A DNA stretch of 8,016 nt from Deltaproteobacteria bacterium (GTDB lineage Bacteria > Desulfobacterota > Desulfobacteria > Desulfobacterales > Desulfobacteraceae). A model generated the notes under the pieces. The model saw nothing but the letters and a program-made list of their open reading frames with translations, was not told the DNA's origin and searched no databases. The translations under genes were made by a program, and so were the position numbers. Location: contig JAFCZY010000064.1 in the NCBI GenBank assembly GCA_019314105.1, positions 1 through 8,016 on the forward strand. Reading direction: 5' to 3'. Position 1 is the stretch's first letter; each line of letters begins with the position of its first letter. Below, in pieces: positions 1 through 6,196 of the stretch.

Positions 1-1002
1 CTTTTTCAAGGGATCATCCTCAGACGCCCATAACAGGATAGAAGTTTCTGTCTGTCCCATGATCTGGCGAAAAGCAAGCCCCGCTTCAGCACATTTTTTG
101 ATCAGATCCTGATTCAGTTTTTCCCCACCCCCGGCACAGACCCGCAGAGAGGAAATATCCCTTCGGTTTTCAGGTTCAACTTTCAACAATTCCCTATATA
201 CCGTAGGAACACCCAAAAATTTAGTCACCCGGTATTTTTCAATATCCCTGTAAATCGACACAGGATTAAATTTTCTGTGAAGAACAATGGTTGCCCCTTT
301 ATAAAAAGTCGGGGCGGCCTGAATAAAAAGACCACCAGAATGAAATAAAGGCAAAAAAATCAGCATGATATCACTATAATGAAGCTTGAAAAAAATATCG
401 GCATTCAGGCAGTTAAAAAATGTCTTCCGATGGGACAGAACCGCTCCCTTTGGCTGACCCGTGGTACCGGACGTGTACATGATCACCTGGGGTTCTTCAG
501 GATCAGCAGGACCCAGAGACCTTGTCAGAAAGGTCCGCTTCCCGTCAAACTTCCCGGTTTCTTCAACAAAATCAAATCGCCGGCTGCTGAACTGAGCATT
601 TCCCACGACCGCTATCATCATGGGCGGCAGATAGCTTTCCAGCTCAAGTGCGCTCACTGCATCAGCAAATTCGTCTCCATGGACAAAAAGCCTGGGGCGG
701 CAGTTTTTAATAAAATAATCCAGTTCAACCGATGTAATTCGAAAATTTATGGGAACAAAAATAGCCCCAAGCCTGGCACAGGCAAGAAATAAATCAAGAA
801 ATTCGGGACAATTATTAAGCATCACGGCCACACGGTCACCCTTTTCAATCCCAATGGACTGAAGCCAGCAGCTTGTCCGGTCCGCCCGCCGGCAAAGCAC
901 TTGATAAGAGATGGTCTGTCCTTCAAACAGGACCGCCGCCTTGTCCGGTGTCAGCTCAGCCCAGCGCTGTACCCACCAGGCAATATTCATAGATTTAATC
1001 AT
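1..1002 (-). CDS. AMP-forming acyl-CoA synthetase (FadD-like), 3' end outside window
   Basis: The first 334 residues read open from ATG 1002 to the window edge; family members are usually about 500 residues, so roughly the last third is missing. These enzymes activate a carboxylic acid with ATP to an acyl-AMP and pass it to CoA in the cytoplasm. The signature phosphate-binding loop YTSGTTGQPKG is at residues 176-186, LPLFHSGG at 217-224, VPTVY at 265-269, and the adenine-binding region AGGGE (290-294) to MGQTET (315-320). The flexible C-terminal domain with the catalytic lysine lies off the window. ATG 1002 was chosen because it begins 2 nt after the stop of the upstream 88-aa gene, suggesting translational coupling; only a weak GGG-type ribosome site precedes it. 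ATG 990 (MNIAWWVQRWAEL) also matches where relatives often start. Chain length specificity cannot be read from the sequence. Confidence 0.93.
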   Translation of the reverse strand, partial: MIKSMNIAWWVQRWAELTPDKAAVLFEGQTISYQVLCRRADRTSCWLQSIGIEKGDRVAVMLNNCPEFLDLFLACARLGAIFVPINFRITSVELDYFIKNCRPRLFVHGDEFADAVSALELESYLPPMMIAVVGNAQFSSRRFDFVEETGKFDGKRTFLTRSLGPADPEEPQVIMYTSGTTGQPKGAVLSHRKTFFNCLNADIFFKLHYSDIMLIFLPLFHSGGLFIQAAPTFYKGATIVLHRKFNPVSIYRDIEKYRVTKFLGVPTVYRELLKVEPENRRDISSLRVCAGGGEKLNQDLIKKCAEAGLAFRQIMGQTETSILLWASEDDPLKK

Positions 1003-1004
1003 TT

Positions 1005-1271
1005 TTATTTCAGCCCAATATTATCAAAAAACTGTTTGCGTTTCATCCGGTATAAATCCTTATCTTCCTTAACCAGATAAAAAAATCGATTGTTATCATC
1101 ATCAAAACACTCAAACACCCCGGTATAATCTTCCTGGTCTGTTACATCACTGATACGGGACACGTCATCATTGAATTTTTGGCAGACCATTGCCCAGTCT
1201 TCCTCTTTGGCATCCTTTTTAATGGTGATTTTTTTTGACGTCTCTTTAAATTCCGCCTGGATGGATTTCAT
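1005..1271 (-). CDS. Small hypothetical protein, 88 aa, upstream of acyl-CoA synthetase
   Basis: I do not recognise a family. The gene is credible because it has a strong ribosome site (GGAGG at 1276-1280, 4 nt before the ATG) and stops just 2 nt before the acyl-CoA synthetase start, so the two are almost certainly one transcript. The protein is highly charged, with a lysine-rich N-terminal third (ITIKKDAKEEDWAMV), an acidic middle (YTGVFECFDDDNNRFFYL, residues about 49-66) and a basic C-terminus (RMKRKQFFDNIGLK). It has no signal peptide or membrane segment. Cysteines at about 30 and 55 form no evident metal motif. The alternation of hydrophobic and charged residues suggests a small folded cytoplasmic domain. 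A role in regulating or partnering the synthetase is only inferred from position. Confidence 0.7.
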   Translation of the reverse strand: MKSIQAEFKETSKKITIKKDAKEEDWAMVCQKFNDDVSRISDVTDQEDYTGVFECFDDDNNRFFYLVKEDKDLYRMKRKQFFDNIGLK

Positions 1272-1392
1272 ATTTCCTCCCCCAAACTCTAAAATATTTA
1301 AATAAAAAATGAACTTAACAAAATGATCTTAACAAATGATGACAGATGATGTAAAACAAATTTAAAGAACACAAAAAAATAAGGACACAAAC
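1272..1392. promoter_or_regulatory. Divergent intergenic region between the 88-aa gene and the SEC-C gene
   Basis: This 121-bp, strongly AT-rich stretch must carry the start signals for both outward-facing gene pairs. Ribosome sites for both genes lie at its ends (GGAGG at 1276-1280, minus; AAGGA at 1381-1385, plus). I could not pick convincing -35/-10 pairs: several TATTTA- or TAAAAT-like hexamers exist, but none is paired with a good -35 at 16-18 bp. The only distinct structure is a short tandem direct repeat at 1314-1340. Confidence 0.5.
1314..1340. repeat. Tandem direct repeat CTTAACAAAATGAT / CTTAACAAATGAT
   Basis: Two adjacent copies differ only by one A: 14 bp at 1314-1327 and 13 bp at 1328-1340. 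A degenerate third unit (GACAGATGAT, 1341-1350) follows. The pair sits in the middle of the divergent promoter region. Repeats of about 14 bp place the copies on nearly, but not exactly, the same helix face. It may be a pair of protein-binding sites or slippage in AT-rich DNA; the sequence does not decide. Confidence 0.5.
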
Positions 1393-2853
1393 ATGAAAAT
1401 CGGTCGTAATGACGCATGTCCGTGCGGCAGTGGAAAAAAATATAAAAAATGCTGTTTGAATAAAAACAATGTCATACCCGCCATTGACCTGGCCTACAAA
1501 CGCATCTCCAAGGCCTATAAAGACCTTGAACCTAAACTTGAAAACTATATGCTCAAACATTTCAATAGCGAGATCATAGAAGATGCGTTGTATGAATTTT
1601 TCTGCTGGCCGGATGAAGAAGATGAATATTTTACCGAAGACGCAATGGAATCCCTTCAGGATCTTTACCGACCATGGATTCTGTATAACTGGGACTGCAA
1701 GCCGGACATTGATGAAACCTGGGCTAAAAAAGAGGTAGAGATCACCATTGCCGAAGCCTATATGAAGGAAAACATCAAGAAAATCAGTGAGATGGAAAAA
1801 AAACTGATCAAAGGTATCAGTCATATGCCGTATTGCTTCTGGGAAGTCATGGGAGTCAAGCCCGGTCAATCCATTGACCTTAAGAATATTATGACCGGAA
1901 AAACCGTCACAGTTCAGGAGCATATGGGCTCAGGATCCCTTAACCCTAAGAATATTGTTTTTGCCAGAGCAGTTGTCATAGATAATATCGATCTGCTCGT
2001 CGGCATGGGCCGGACTATCATTCCGATCGGACTGAAACCGACATTGATCGAACTTCGAAAAGAAATCAAAGAAGGCCGACTTCTGATAACTGATGAAGAC
2101 CTGCTGGAGTGGGATATGGAACTGCGGGAAGCGTATCTCGATATTGACCATCATTTGCACACCCCTCCAACAATGCAGAATACCGATGGAGACCTGCTGG
2201 AATTTCATAAACTTATTTTTGAGATAAAAGACCCTGATGTTGCATTTGGGAAACTGGCCTCCCTGTGTACAGTTGAATCCCCTGAAGCCCTCCGGAAAAC
2301 AGCCGAATCAGACGAAAAAGGCCGAATCACCAAGGTAAATTTTTCATGGACAAAAAAAGGAAATAAAAAAATTACATACTATGAAAACACCATTTTAGGC
2401 GAAGTGAGTATCGACCATAAGAAACTGACGGTACAAGTTAACTCTATCAAACGGGCGAACCGCATACGAAAAGAAATTAAAACCCGGATGGGCAGTGATG
2501 CCAAGTTTAAACTTGATGCTATTGAAGATATGGACTCAATCATGAACCATTCAGATGAAAATTCTCTTAAGTATAAAAAATTTCAAGAAAAACATGATGC
2601 CATGATGGAAAATCCTGAAATTCAACAGCAATTACAAAAGATGCTTTCAAAACACTGGGATGACTGGGTGGATATAAAACTTCCTGCTCTGGGTAATATA
2701 ACCCCGAGGAAAGCCGTAAAAACAGCAGACGGGCGAGAGGCTGTAGAAGCGTTGCTATATGATATTGAGACCGGGAAAATGCCTGACCCGCTTTTAAACG
2801 AACTGCAACGCAAAGAGGTTCAAAAAGTCAAAAAAGAACTGGGTCTGGATTAA
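1393..2853 (+). CDS. SEC-C zinc-motif protein, 486 aa, function unknown
   Basis: The N-terminus is a textbook SEC-C motif: GRNDACPCGSGKKYKKCC, residues 3-20, with zinc ligands C8, C10, C19 and C20. In SecA this motif binds zinc and partner proteins or ribosomes; here it begins a much longer protein and is not part of SecA. Residues about 25-395 match nothing I recognise. They are acidic, soluble and apparently helical, with no membrane segment. The C-terminus (about 421-460) has HWDDWVDIKLPALG, then TPRKAV, then DGREAVEALLYDIETG. This pattern is seen in other SEC-C proteins and recalls the MbcA/ParS/Xre antitoxin C-terminal domain (formerly DUF2384), a resemblance that is inference. The start is fixed by AAGGA at 1381-1385, 7 nt before ATG. 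The stop codon directly abuts the methyltransferase start, so the two are co-translated. Confidence 0.88.
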   Translation: MKIGRNDACPCGSGKKYKKCCLNKNNVIPAIDLAYKRISKAYKDLEPKLENYMLKHFNSEIIEDALYEFFCWPDEEDEYFTEDAMESLQDLYRPWILYNWDCKPDIDETWAKKEVEITIAEAYMKENIKKISEMEKKLIKGISHMPYCFWEVMGVKPGQSIDLKNIMTGKTVTVQEHMGSGSLNPKNIVFARAVVIDNIDLLVGMGRTIIPIGLKPTLIELRKEIKEGRLLITDEDLLEWDMELREAYLDIDHHLHTPPTMQNTDGDLLEFHKLIFEIKDPDVAFGKLASLCTVESPEALRKTAESDEKGRITKVNFSWTKKGNKKITYYENTILGEVSIDHKKLTVQVNSIKRANRIRKEIKTRMGSDAKFKLDAIEDMDSIMNHSDENSLKYKKFQEKHDAMMENPEIQQQLQKMLSKHWDDWVDIKLPALGNITPRKAVKTADGREAVEALLYDIETGKMPDPLLNELQRKEVQKVKKELGLD

Positions 2854-3468
2854 ATGGAATTATATCATAATCATATTTTTCCGAAACTGACCCACTGGGT
2901 TTGTTCCCGGAAAGATTTCATATATCAGCGTAAAAAGATCGTTCCGCAAGCCTTTGGAAGAGTCCTGGAAATCGGCATCGGGTCAGGACTGAATTTGCCA
3001 TTTTATAACCCGGAAAAAATCGACTTTGTGTGGGGGTTGGATCCTTCAAAAGCATTGCAGAAAATTGCAGAAGAAAAGGCTGCACAGGTTCCATTCAACG
3101 TCGAATTCATAAATTTGTCTGCTGAAGAAATTCCGCTTGAAAAGAATTCAGCAGATACTGTGCTGGTTACTTATACCCTTTGCTCGATCCCTGATGTGGT
3201 GAAAGCTTTGAAGGAAATGAACCGGGTTTTAAAACCCGGAGGCGAATTAATTTTTTATGAACATGGGAAGGCACCGGATGATCATATTATCAAATGGCAA
3301 AACAGAATGAATCCCCTATGGAAATTGGTCAGCGGGGGGTGTAATCTGAACAGGCCCACACCCCGCCTTATCGAAAAAGGTGGTTTTAAAATCAAAAAAC
3401 TTGATATGAAATATACAAGCAGTCTAAAACCATTAAGTTTTAATTACTGGGGCATTGCTGCCCCATAA
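2854..3468 (+). CDS. Class I SAM-dependent methyltransferase, METTL7/UbiE-like
   Basis: This 204-aa cytoplasmic protein has the class I methyltransferase core. SAM-binding motif I is VLEIGIGSG (37-45), the acidic ribose-binding residue is D63 in WGLDPS, motif IV is DTVLVTYTLCSIPD (101-114), and the post-motif is NRVLKPGGELIFYEHG (123-138). The LCS...RVLKPGG...EHG run followed by W..MNPLWKLVSGGCNLNR (from about 148) closely resembles animal METTL7A/B (TMT1, thiol S-methyltransferases), from memory of that family. It lacks their N-terminal membrane anchor. The acceptor substrate is not shown by the sequence; small thiols or a quinone/lipid-like compound are possible. ATG follows the SEC-C stop with zero spacing and has no good ribosome site of its own, so it probably depends on translational coupling. 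Confidence 0.9.
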   Translation: MELYHNHIFPKLTHWVCSRKDFIYQRKKIVPQAFGRVLEIGIGSGLNLPFYNPEKIDFVWGLDPSKALQKIAEEKAAQVPFNVEFINLSAEEIPLEKNSADTVLVTYTLCSIPDVVKALKEMNRVLKPGGELIFYEHGKAPDDHIIKWQNRMNPLWKLVSGGCNLNRPTPRLIEKGGFKIKKLDMKYTSSLKPLSFNYWGIAAP

Positions 3469-3473
3469 ATTAA

Positions 3474-4040
3474 TCAGGCAACAATCTTTCGGGCAAATTC
3501 AATCGCCTTTTGTTGAACTGAATCATTGAGTTGATCAGGGGTTGTACACGAACCAATATAAAGTTCACCGGCATTGATGGCCATGTGCGGGTTTTGCATC
3601 CGTCCGAAAGCCGCGAATACGCCTTCTGCATTATTTTCATAAGGTCCGGCGCCCGTCACCAAAAGGGCCTGACGTTGTCCCTTAATGAGAGACGCATGGC
3701 CTGGCTGGTGATAATTTGTGTACAGGCTGTATGTCCTGTCAATCACTGCCTTGATTTGAGCAGTAAGGCCCCAGAAATATAATGGAGAGGAAAAAATAAC
3801 GACTTGTGATTGAATCATTTTCTCCAAAATTTCCGGCACATCGTCTTTTTGAACACACCCTATCACATCGGGTTTTTCCTTGCACTTGGCGCATCCCATA
3901 CATCCATGCAGATTTTTGGAATTCAAATAAATTGTCTCAACTTCATGGCGCATGGAAACCAGTTCGTCTTCAATCCAGGAAAGTACCCTGGCAGTATTGC
4001 CTCTTTTCCTGGCACTGCCCTGCAGTATCGTTATTTTCAT
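3474..4040 (-). CDS. NAD(P)H-dependent FMN reductase / iron-sulfur flavoprotein-like
   Basis: This 188-aa protein has a flavodoxin-like fold. The FMN phosphate loop is GSARKRGNT (8-16), and SSPLYFWGLTAQIKAVIDR (from about 79) is the family's flavin-binding segment. After the second strand it carries C47-x2-C50-x2-C53-x8-C62. In archaeal and clostridial iron-sulfur flavoproteins a similar compact cysteine motif holds a [4Fe-4S] cluster, so electron transfer between a cluster and FMN is plausible. The spacing before the last cysteine is slightly longer than the classical 4-7, so a cluster is not certain. The ribosome site AAAGGA (4047-4052) lies 6 nt before ATG. The gene begins 28 bp after the RNA helicase stop with no terminator between, so it is probably the second gene of that operon. 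Its 3' end faces the methyltransferase across 5 bp. Confidence 0.88.
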   Translation of the reverse strand: MKITILQGSARKRGNTARVLSWIEDELVSMRHEVETIYLNSKNLHGCMGCAKCKEKPDVIGCVQKDDVPEILEKMIQSQVVIFSSPLYFWGLTAQIKAVIDRTYSLYTNYHQPGHASLIKGQRQALLVTGAGPYENNAEGVFAAFGRMQNPHMAINAGELYIGSCTTPDQLNDSVQQKAIEFARKIVA

Positions 4041-4068
4041 TGTGAATCCTTTGCTTTAATTATATTTT

Positions 4069-5325
4069 TTACGATGCCCTTCTACCGGTTTGTTTAGCCG
4101 GTTTGAAACTCGAAGGAAGCCAACTGGAATTTCCCCTTTTCCTTCTGACCTTTTGCGTATTTTTCCGGACACGTACCGGTGTCGGTGTTGAAACGGCTAT
4201 AGGCATCTGAATCCCGGTTTTTTTCACCGGAATCTTCAGCTTCAATAGACGCTCAATTCCCGCCAGAAGATTCTGCTCATCGGCACTTACCAGGGAATGT
4301 GCGATACCATTGGCACCCGCACGACCGGTACGGCCAATCCTGTGTATATAATCTTCCGGAACATGGGGAAGATCAAAATTAACCACGTGAGGAAGCTGCT
4401 GGATATCCAAACCACGGGCAGCAATATCCGTAGCCACAAGCATCTGAACGGCACCGCTCTTAAAATCAGCAAGCGTCCGTGTCCGAGTGGCCTGGCTTTT
4501 GTTGCCGTGAATCGCAGCGGCACTGATACCATCACTCAAAAGTTGTTTTGTCAATTTATTGGCTCTGTGCTTGGTCCGGGTAAACACCAGTGCCTGACTC
4601 CACTTGCCATCCCGAATCAGACTTGAGAGAAGGAACCGTTTGTCTGCCTGGGACACCTGATACACCTGTTGGGTCACCCCTTCGGCTGCCGTGTTCCCGC
4701 GGGAGACTTCAATCAGAGCCGGGTTGTTGAGCAATCCATCGGCCATCCGTTTGATCTCATTTGAATACGTGGCAGAAAAAAGCATATTCTGACGGTTAGC
4801 CGGAAGGTATTTGATCACCTTCCGAATATCATGGATAAACCCCATGTCCAACATTCGGTCCGCCTCATCCAGAACCAGAACCTCAATCTGGGACAAATCC
4901 AGTGTTTTTCGGCCTAAATGATCCAACAGCCTTCCAGGCGTAGCCACTAAAATATCCACACCATGTCTCAATTTTGTAATCTGGGGATTGATTTTCACCC
5001 CGCCAAAAATCACAGCAGTGCGAAGCGACAAATACCTGCCATAAATTTCAAAGCTTTCAGCAACCTGAGCCGCAAGCTCCCGTGTGGGTGCCAAAACAAG
5101 AACACGTGGATGATAAAACTTCTTTTTTGATTCGGTTAAACGTTGGAGAATCGGCAAAGCAAAAGCCGCCGTTTTCCCAGTACCGGTTTGAGCACCGGCA
5201 AGAATATCCCTGCCTTCAATGACCATGGGAATAGCCCGGACCTGTATGGGGGTGGGAATAGTGTAGCCCTGTGCTTCAACAGCACGGAGCAGATCGGTCC
5301 GAAGACCCAATTTGCGAAATGACAT
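4069..5325 (-). CDS. rhlE: DEAD-box ATP-dependent RNA helicase, RhlE type
   Basis: This 418-aa protein unwinds short RNA duplexes using ATP, typically in ribosome assembly, mRNA turnover or cold adaptation. All motifs are present: Q motif GYTIPTPIQ (20-28), Walker A AQTGTGKT (45-52), PTRELA (80-85), TPGRLLD (129-135), DEAD (153-156), SAT (184-186), [10 protein letters not shown] (298-307) and [10 protein letters not shown] (328-337). The tail after about residue 385 is short and basic ([14 protein letters not shown]), as in RhlE proteins, and probably binds RNA. The start MSFRKLGLR matches the E. coli RhlE start (MSF.SLGL) and follows AGGAG (5334-5338) by 8 nt. An in-frame ATG at 5355 would add 10 residues but has no ribosome site. 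The ribosome site lies in the 3' arm of a perfect hairpin, and the gene has a promoter about 150 bp upstream, implying a regulated leader. Confidence 0.95.
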   Translation of the reverse strand: MSFRKLGLRTDLLRAVEAQGYTIPTPIQVRAIPMVIEGRDILAGAQTGTGKTAAFALPILQRLTESKKKFYHPRVLVLAPTRELAAQVAESFEIYGRYLSLRTAVIFGGVKINPQITKLRHGVDILVATPGRLLDHLGRKTLDLSQIEVLVLDEADRMLDMGFIHDIRKVIKYLPANRQNMLFSATYSNEIKRMADGLLNNPALIEVSRGNTAAEGVTQQVYQVSQADKRFLLSSLIRDGKWSQALVFTRTKHRANKLTKQLLSDGISAAAIHGNKSQATRTRTLADFKSGAVQMLVATDIAARGLDIQQLPHVVNFDLPHVPEDYIHRIGRTGRAGANGIAHSLVSADEQNLLAGIERLLKLKIPVKKTGIQMPIAVSTPTPVRVRKNTQKVRRKRGNSSWLPSSFKPAKQTGRRAS

Positions 5326-5333
5326 ATATGTTA

Positions 5334-5365
5334 CTCCTGTCAAAGCCCACTCCATGTCACAGGAG
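5334..5365 (-). promoter_or_regulatory. Hairpin covering the helicase ribosome binding site
   Basis: On the minus-strand transcript, CUCCUGU (5365-5359) is exactly complementary to ACAGGAG (5340-5334), giving a 7-bp stem with an 18-nt loop. The 3' arm contains the AGGAG ribosome site of the helicase gene. If formed, it would block initiation at ATG 5325 until opened by temperature, a chaperone or helicase activity. The loop contains the alternative ATG at 5355. Pairing is seen in the sequence; regulation is inferred. Confidence 0.45.
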
Positions 5366-5466
5366 CCGATCCAGGCGAAGATAATAAATTTTTAAGGATT
5401 GAGTCAAACAAGAAAGGAATCAACCACAACATAGGTACCGATCGGATGGTACGATTAAAAAAAGTG

Positions 5467-5494
5467 AGTATACCATAAAAATTTTAAAGCGCAA
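5467..5494 (-). promoter_or_regulatory. Putative sigma70 promoter for the helicase-flavoprotein operon
   Basis: The minus strand reads TTGCGC (-35, 5489-5494), a 16-bp spacer, then TATACT (-10, 5467-5472, 5 of 6 consensus). Transcription would begin near 5460, leaving an untranslated leader of about 135 nt before ATG 5325. A perfect inverted repeat overlaps the -35 box. It is the best promoter match in the 300-bp gap between the helicase and csp. Confidence 0.55.
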
Positions 5495-5505
5495 GTTTAA
5501 AATTT
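5479..5505. repeat. Perfect 10-bp inverted repeat over the helicase -35 box
   Basis: AAATTTTAAA (5479-5488) and TTTAAAATTT (5496-5505) are exact reverse complements separated by 7 bp (GCGCAAG). The -35 hexamer lies in the spacer. The centre-to-centre spacing of 17 bp is less than two helical turns. This geometry suits a dimeric repressor site, although the AT-rich arms could also arise by chance or act as an UP-like element. Confidence 0.45.
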
Positions 5506-5573
5506 CGTAGTACCCTTTGAAAATTACAAACAGATCAAAAGCCTGAAGGATAAACTCTTTGGCAGAAAAACAG

Positions 5574-5607
5574 AAAGACCCCGAACAATATTCTGTTCAG
5601 GGTCTTT
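5574..5607 (-). terminator. Rho-independent terminator downstream of csp
   Basis: AAAGACCCCGAACA (5574-5587) pairs with TGTTCAGGGTCTTT (5594-5607), a 14-bp stem with one G-T wobble and a 6-nt loop. On the minus strand it is followed by CTGTTTTTCTG. It starts about 50 bp past the csp stop. A T-rich run (TATTTTT) also follows on the plus strand, so it could act in both directions, but no plus-strand gene reads into it. Confidence 0.85.
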
Positions 5608-5656
5608 TATTTTTCAAATCATCAAGATGACTTTTTTTAAGCAAAAAAACGGTTAA

Positions 5657-5860
5657 CTAAACAACGGTTACATTTGTTGCTGCAGGACCTTTCTGCCCTT
5701 CTTCGATGTCGAAAGTAACGCGGTCCCCTTCATTGAGGGATTTAAAACCTGTTGTATTAATGCCTGAGTGATGTACAAATACATCTTTTCCGCCGTCTTC
5801 TTGTTCAATAAATCCAAAACCTTTTGAGTCGTTAAACCATTTTACTGTACCATTAGCCAT
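5657..5860 (-). CDS. csp: CspA-family cold-shock RNA chaperone
   Basis: This 67-aa protein is a complete single cold-shock domain of typical family length. It starts with GTVKWFN (4-10), has RNP1 KGFGFI (13-18) and RNP2 VFVHHS (27-32), and ends in the conserved GPAATNV segment. Such proteins bind single-stranded RNA and DNA and melt secondary structure during cold shock or general growth; acting in the cytoplasm, they keep mRNA translatable. ATG follows AGGAG (5870-5874) by 9 nt. The gene is monocistronic: it has its own terminator at 5574-5607 and its own promoter about 135 bp upstream, giving a leader of roughly 125 nt, a feature shared with cold-inducible csp genes. I did not find the E. 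coli cold-box sequence in the leader. The nearby RhlE-type helicase acts on similar substrates. Confidence 0.97.
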   Translation of the reverse strand: MANGTVKWFNDSKGFGFIEQEDGGKDVFVHHSGINTTGFKSLNEGDRVTFDIEEGQKGPAATNVTVV

Positions 5861-5994
5861 GTTGGCAATCTCCTAAAAAAAATAAAAAAATACAAGTTTC
5901 TAACTTTGGGGGGTAATACCACTTTTATTATCGGGAATATACACCTTGAGAGGGAAACCTATGTGCTAAAACAATATAACACAATATTTTTATA

Positions 5995-6023
5995 TTTATA
6001 TTCGAATGCCGGTTAGAAGTCAA
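5995..6023 (-). promoter_or_regulatory. Putative sigma70 promoter for csp (proximal)
   Basis: The minus strand has TTGACT (6018-6023), a 17-bp spacer and TATAAA (5995-6000), both 5 of 6 consensus. Transcription would start near 5988, leaving a leader of about 125 nt before the csp ATG. This is the best promoter match in the window. Confidence 0.7.
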
Positions 6024-6025
6024 GC

Positions 6026-6053
6026 ATTATCTTCAATGAGGTCAATGTTTCAA
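6026..6053 (-). promoter_or_regulatory. Possible second csp promoter (distal)
   Basis: TTGAAA (6048-6053), a 16-bp spacer and GATAAT (6026-6031) lie directly upstream of the proximal promoter on the same strand. The perfect palindrome AAAAAAGCTTTTTT (6052-6065) overlaps its -35 and could act as an A-tract/UP-like element. It is weaker than the proximal match and may be chance in AT-rich DNA. Confidence 0.35.
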
Positions 6054-6167
6054 AAAAGCTTTTTTCCATCTATTTTTTGGGTTGTCAAATTTAATATTCT
6101 TTCCATCAAAAGCTTTCGGGTCATATTTCCCATACCATCCGCTTAACCATTCATTGTTAGGAACTGT
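6042..6167 (-). pseudogene. Possible 3' remnant of a decayed gene
   Basis: A 41-codon stretch is open between an in-frame TAA (6168-6170) and a TGA (6042-6044) and has no ATG or GTG. It reads like real protein: NNEWLSGWYGKYDP then KAFDGKNIKFDNP then KNRWKKAFLKH, with three tryptophans and clustered Gly, Asp and Lys. It ends inside the csp promoter region. I do not recognise the family. The gap of 336 bp between csp and the flavodiiron gene contains only this and the csp promoters; no clear terminator for the flavodiiron gene is visible. It may be the tail of a gene that lost its 5' end, or chance. Confidence 0.3.
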
Positions 6168-6196
6168 TTACCGGTCAAGTGTAAAAGTCGCTTTGT

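Noticed and set aside
379..792. Plus-strand 137-codon open frame
   Set aside because: It lies antisense to the acyl-CoA synthetase, whose motifs are unmistakable, and its translation resembles no protein.
1315..2208. Minus-strand open frames of 202 and 92 codons opposite the SEC-C gene
   Set aside because: The sense strand carries the SEC-C motif and a good ribosome site; these are shadows with Phe/Ile-rich antisense composition.
3449..3464. GGGGCA-TTGC-TGCCCC hairpin as a terminator
   Set aside because: The stem is only 6 bp, lies inside the methyltransferase coding sequence and has no T-run on either strand.
3531..4097. Plus-strand frames of 79-95 codons over the flavoprotein
   Set aside because: They are antisense to a gene with clear FMN-binding motifs and have no ribosome sites.
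4069..5355. Helicase start at ATG 5355 (428 aa)
   Set aside because: No ribosome site precedes it, whereas ATG 5325 follows AGGAG at 8 nt and matches the usual RhlE N-terminus.
5429..5452. Palindromic GTACC...GGTAC with CCGATCGG in the helicase leader
   Set aside because: The arms are only 5 bp and alternative pairings compete; not strong enough to call a structure.
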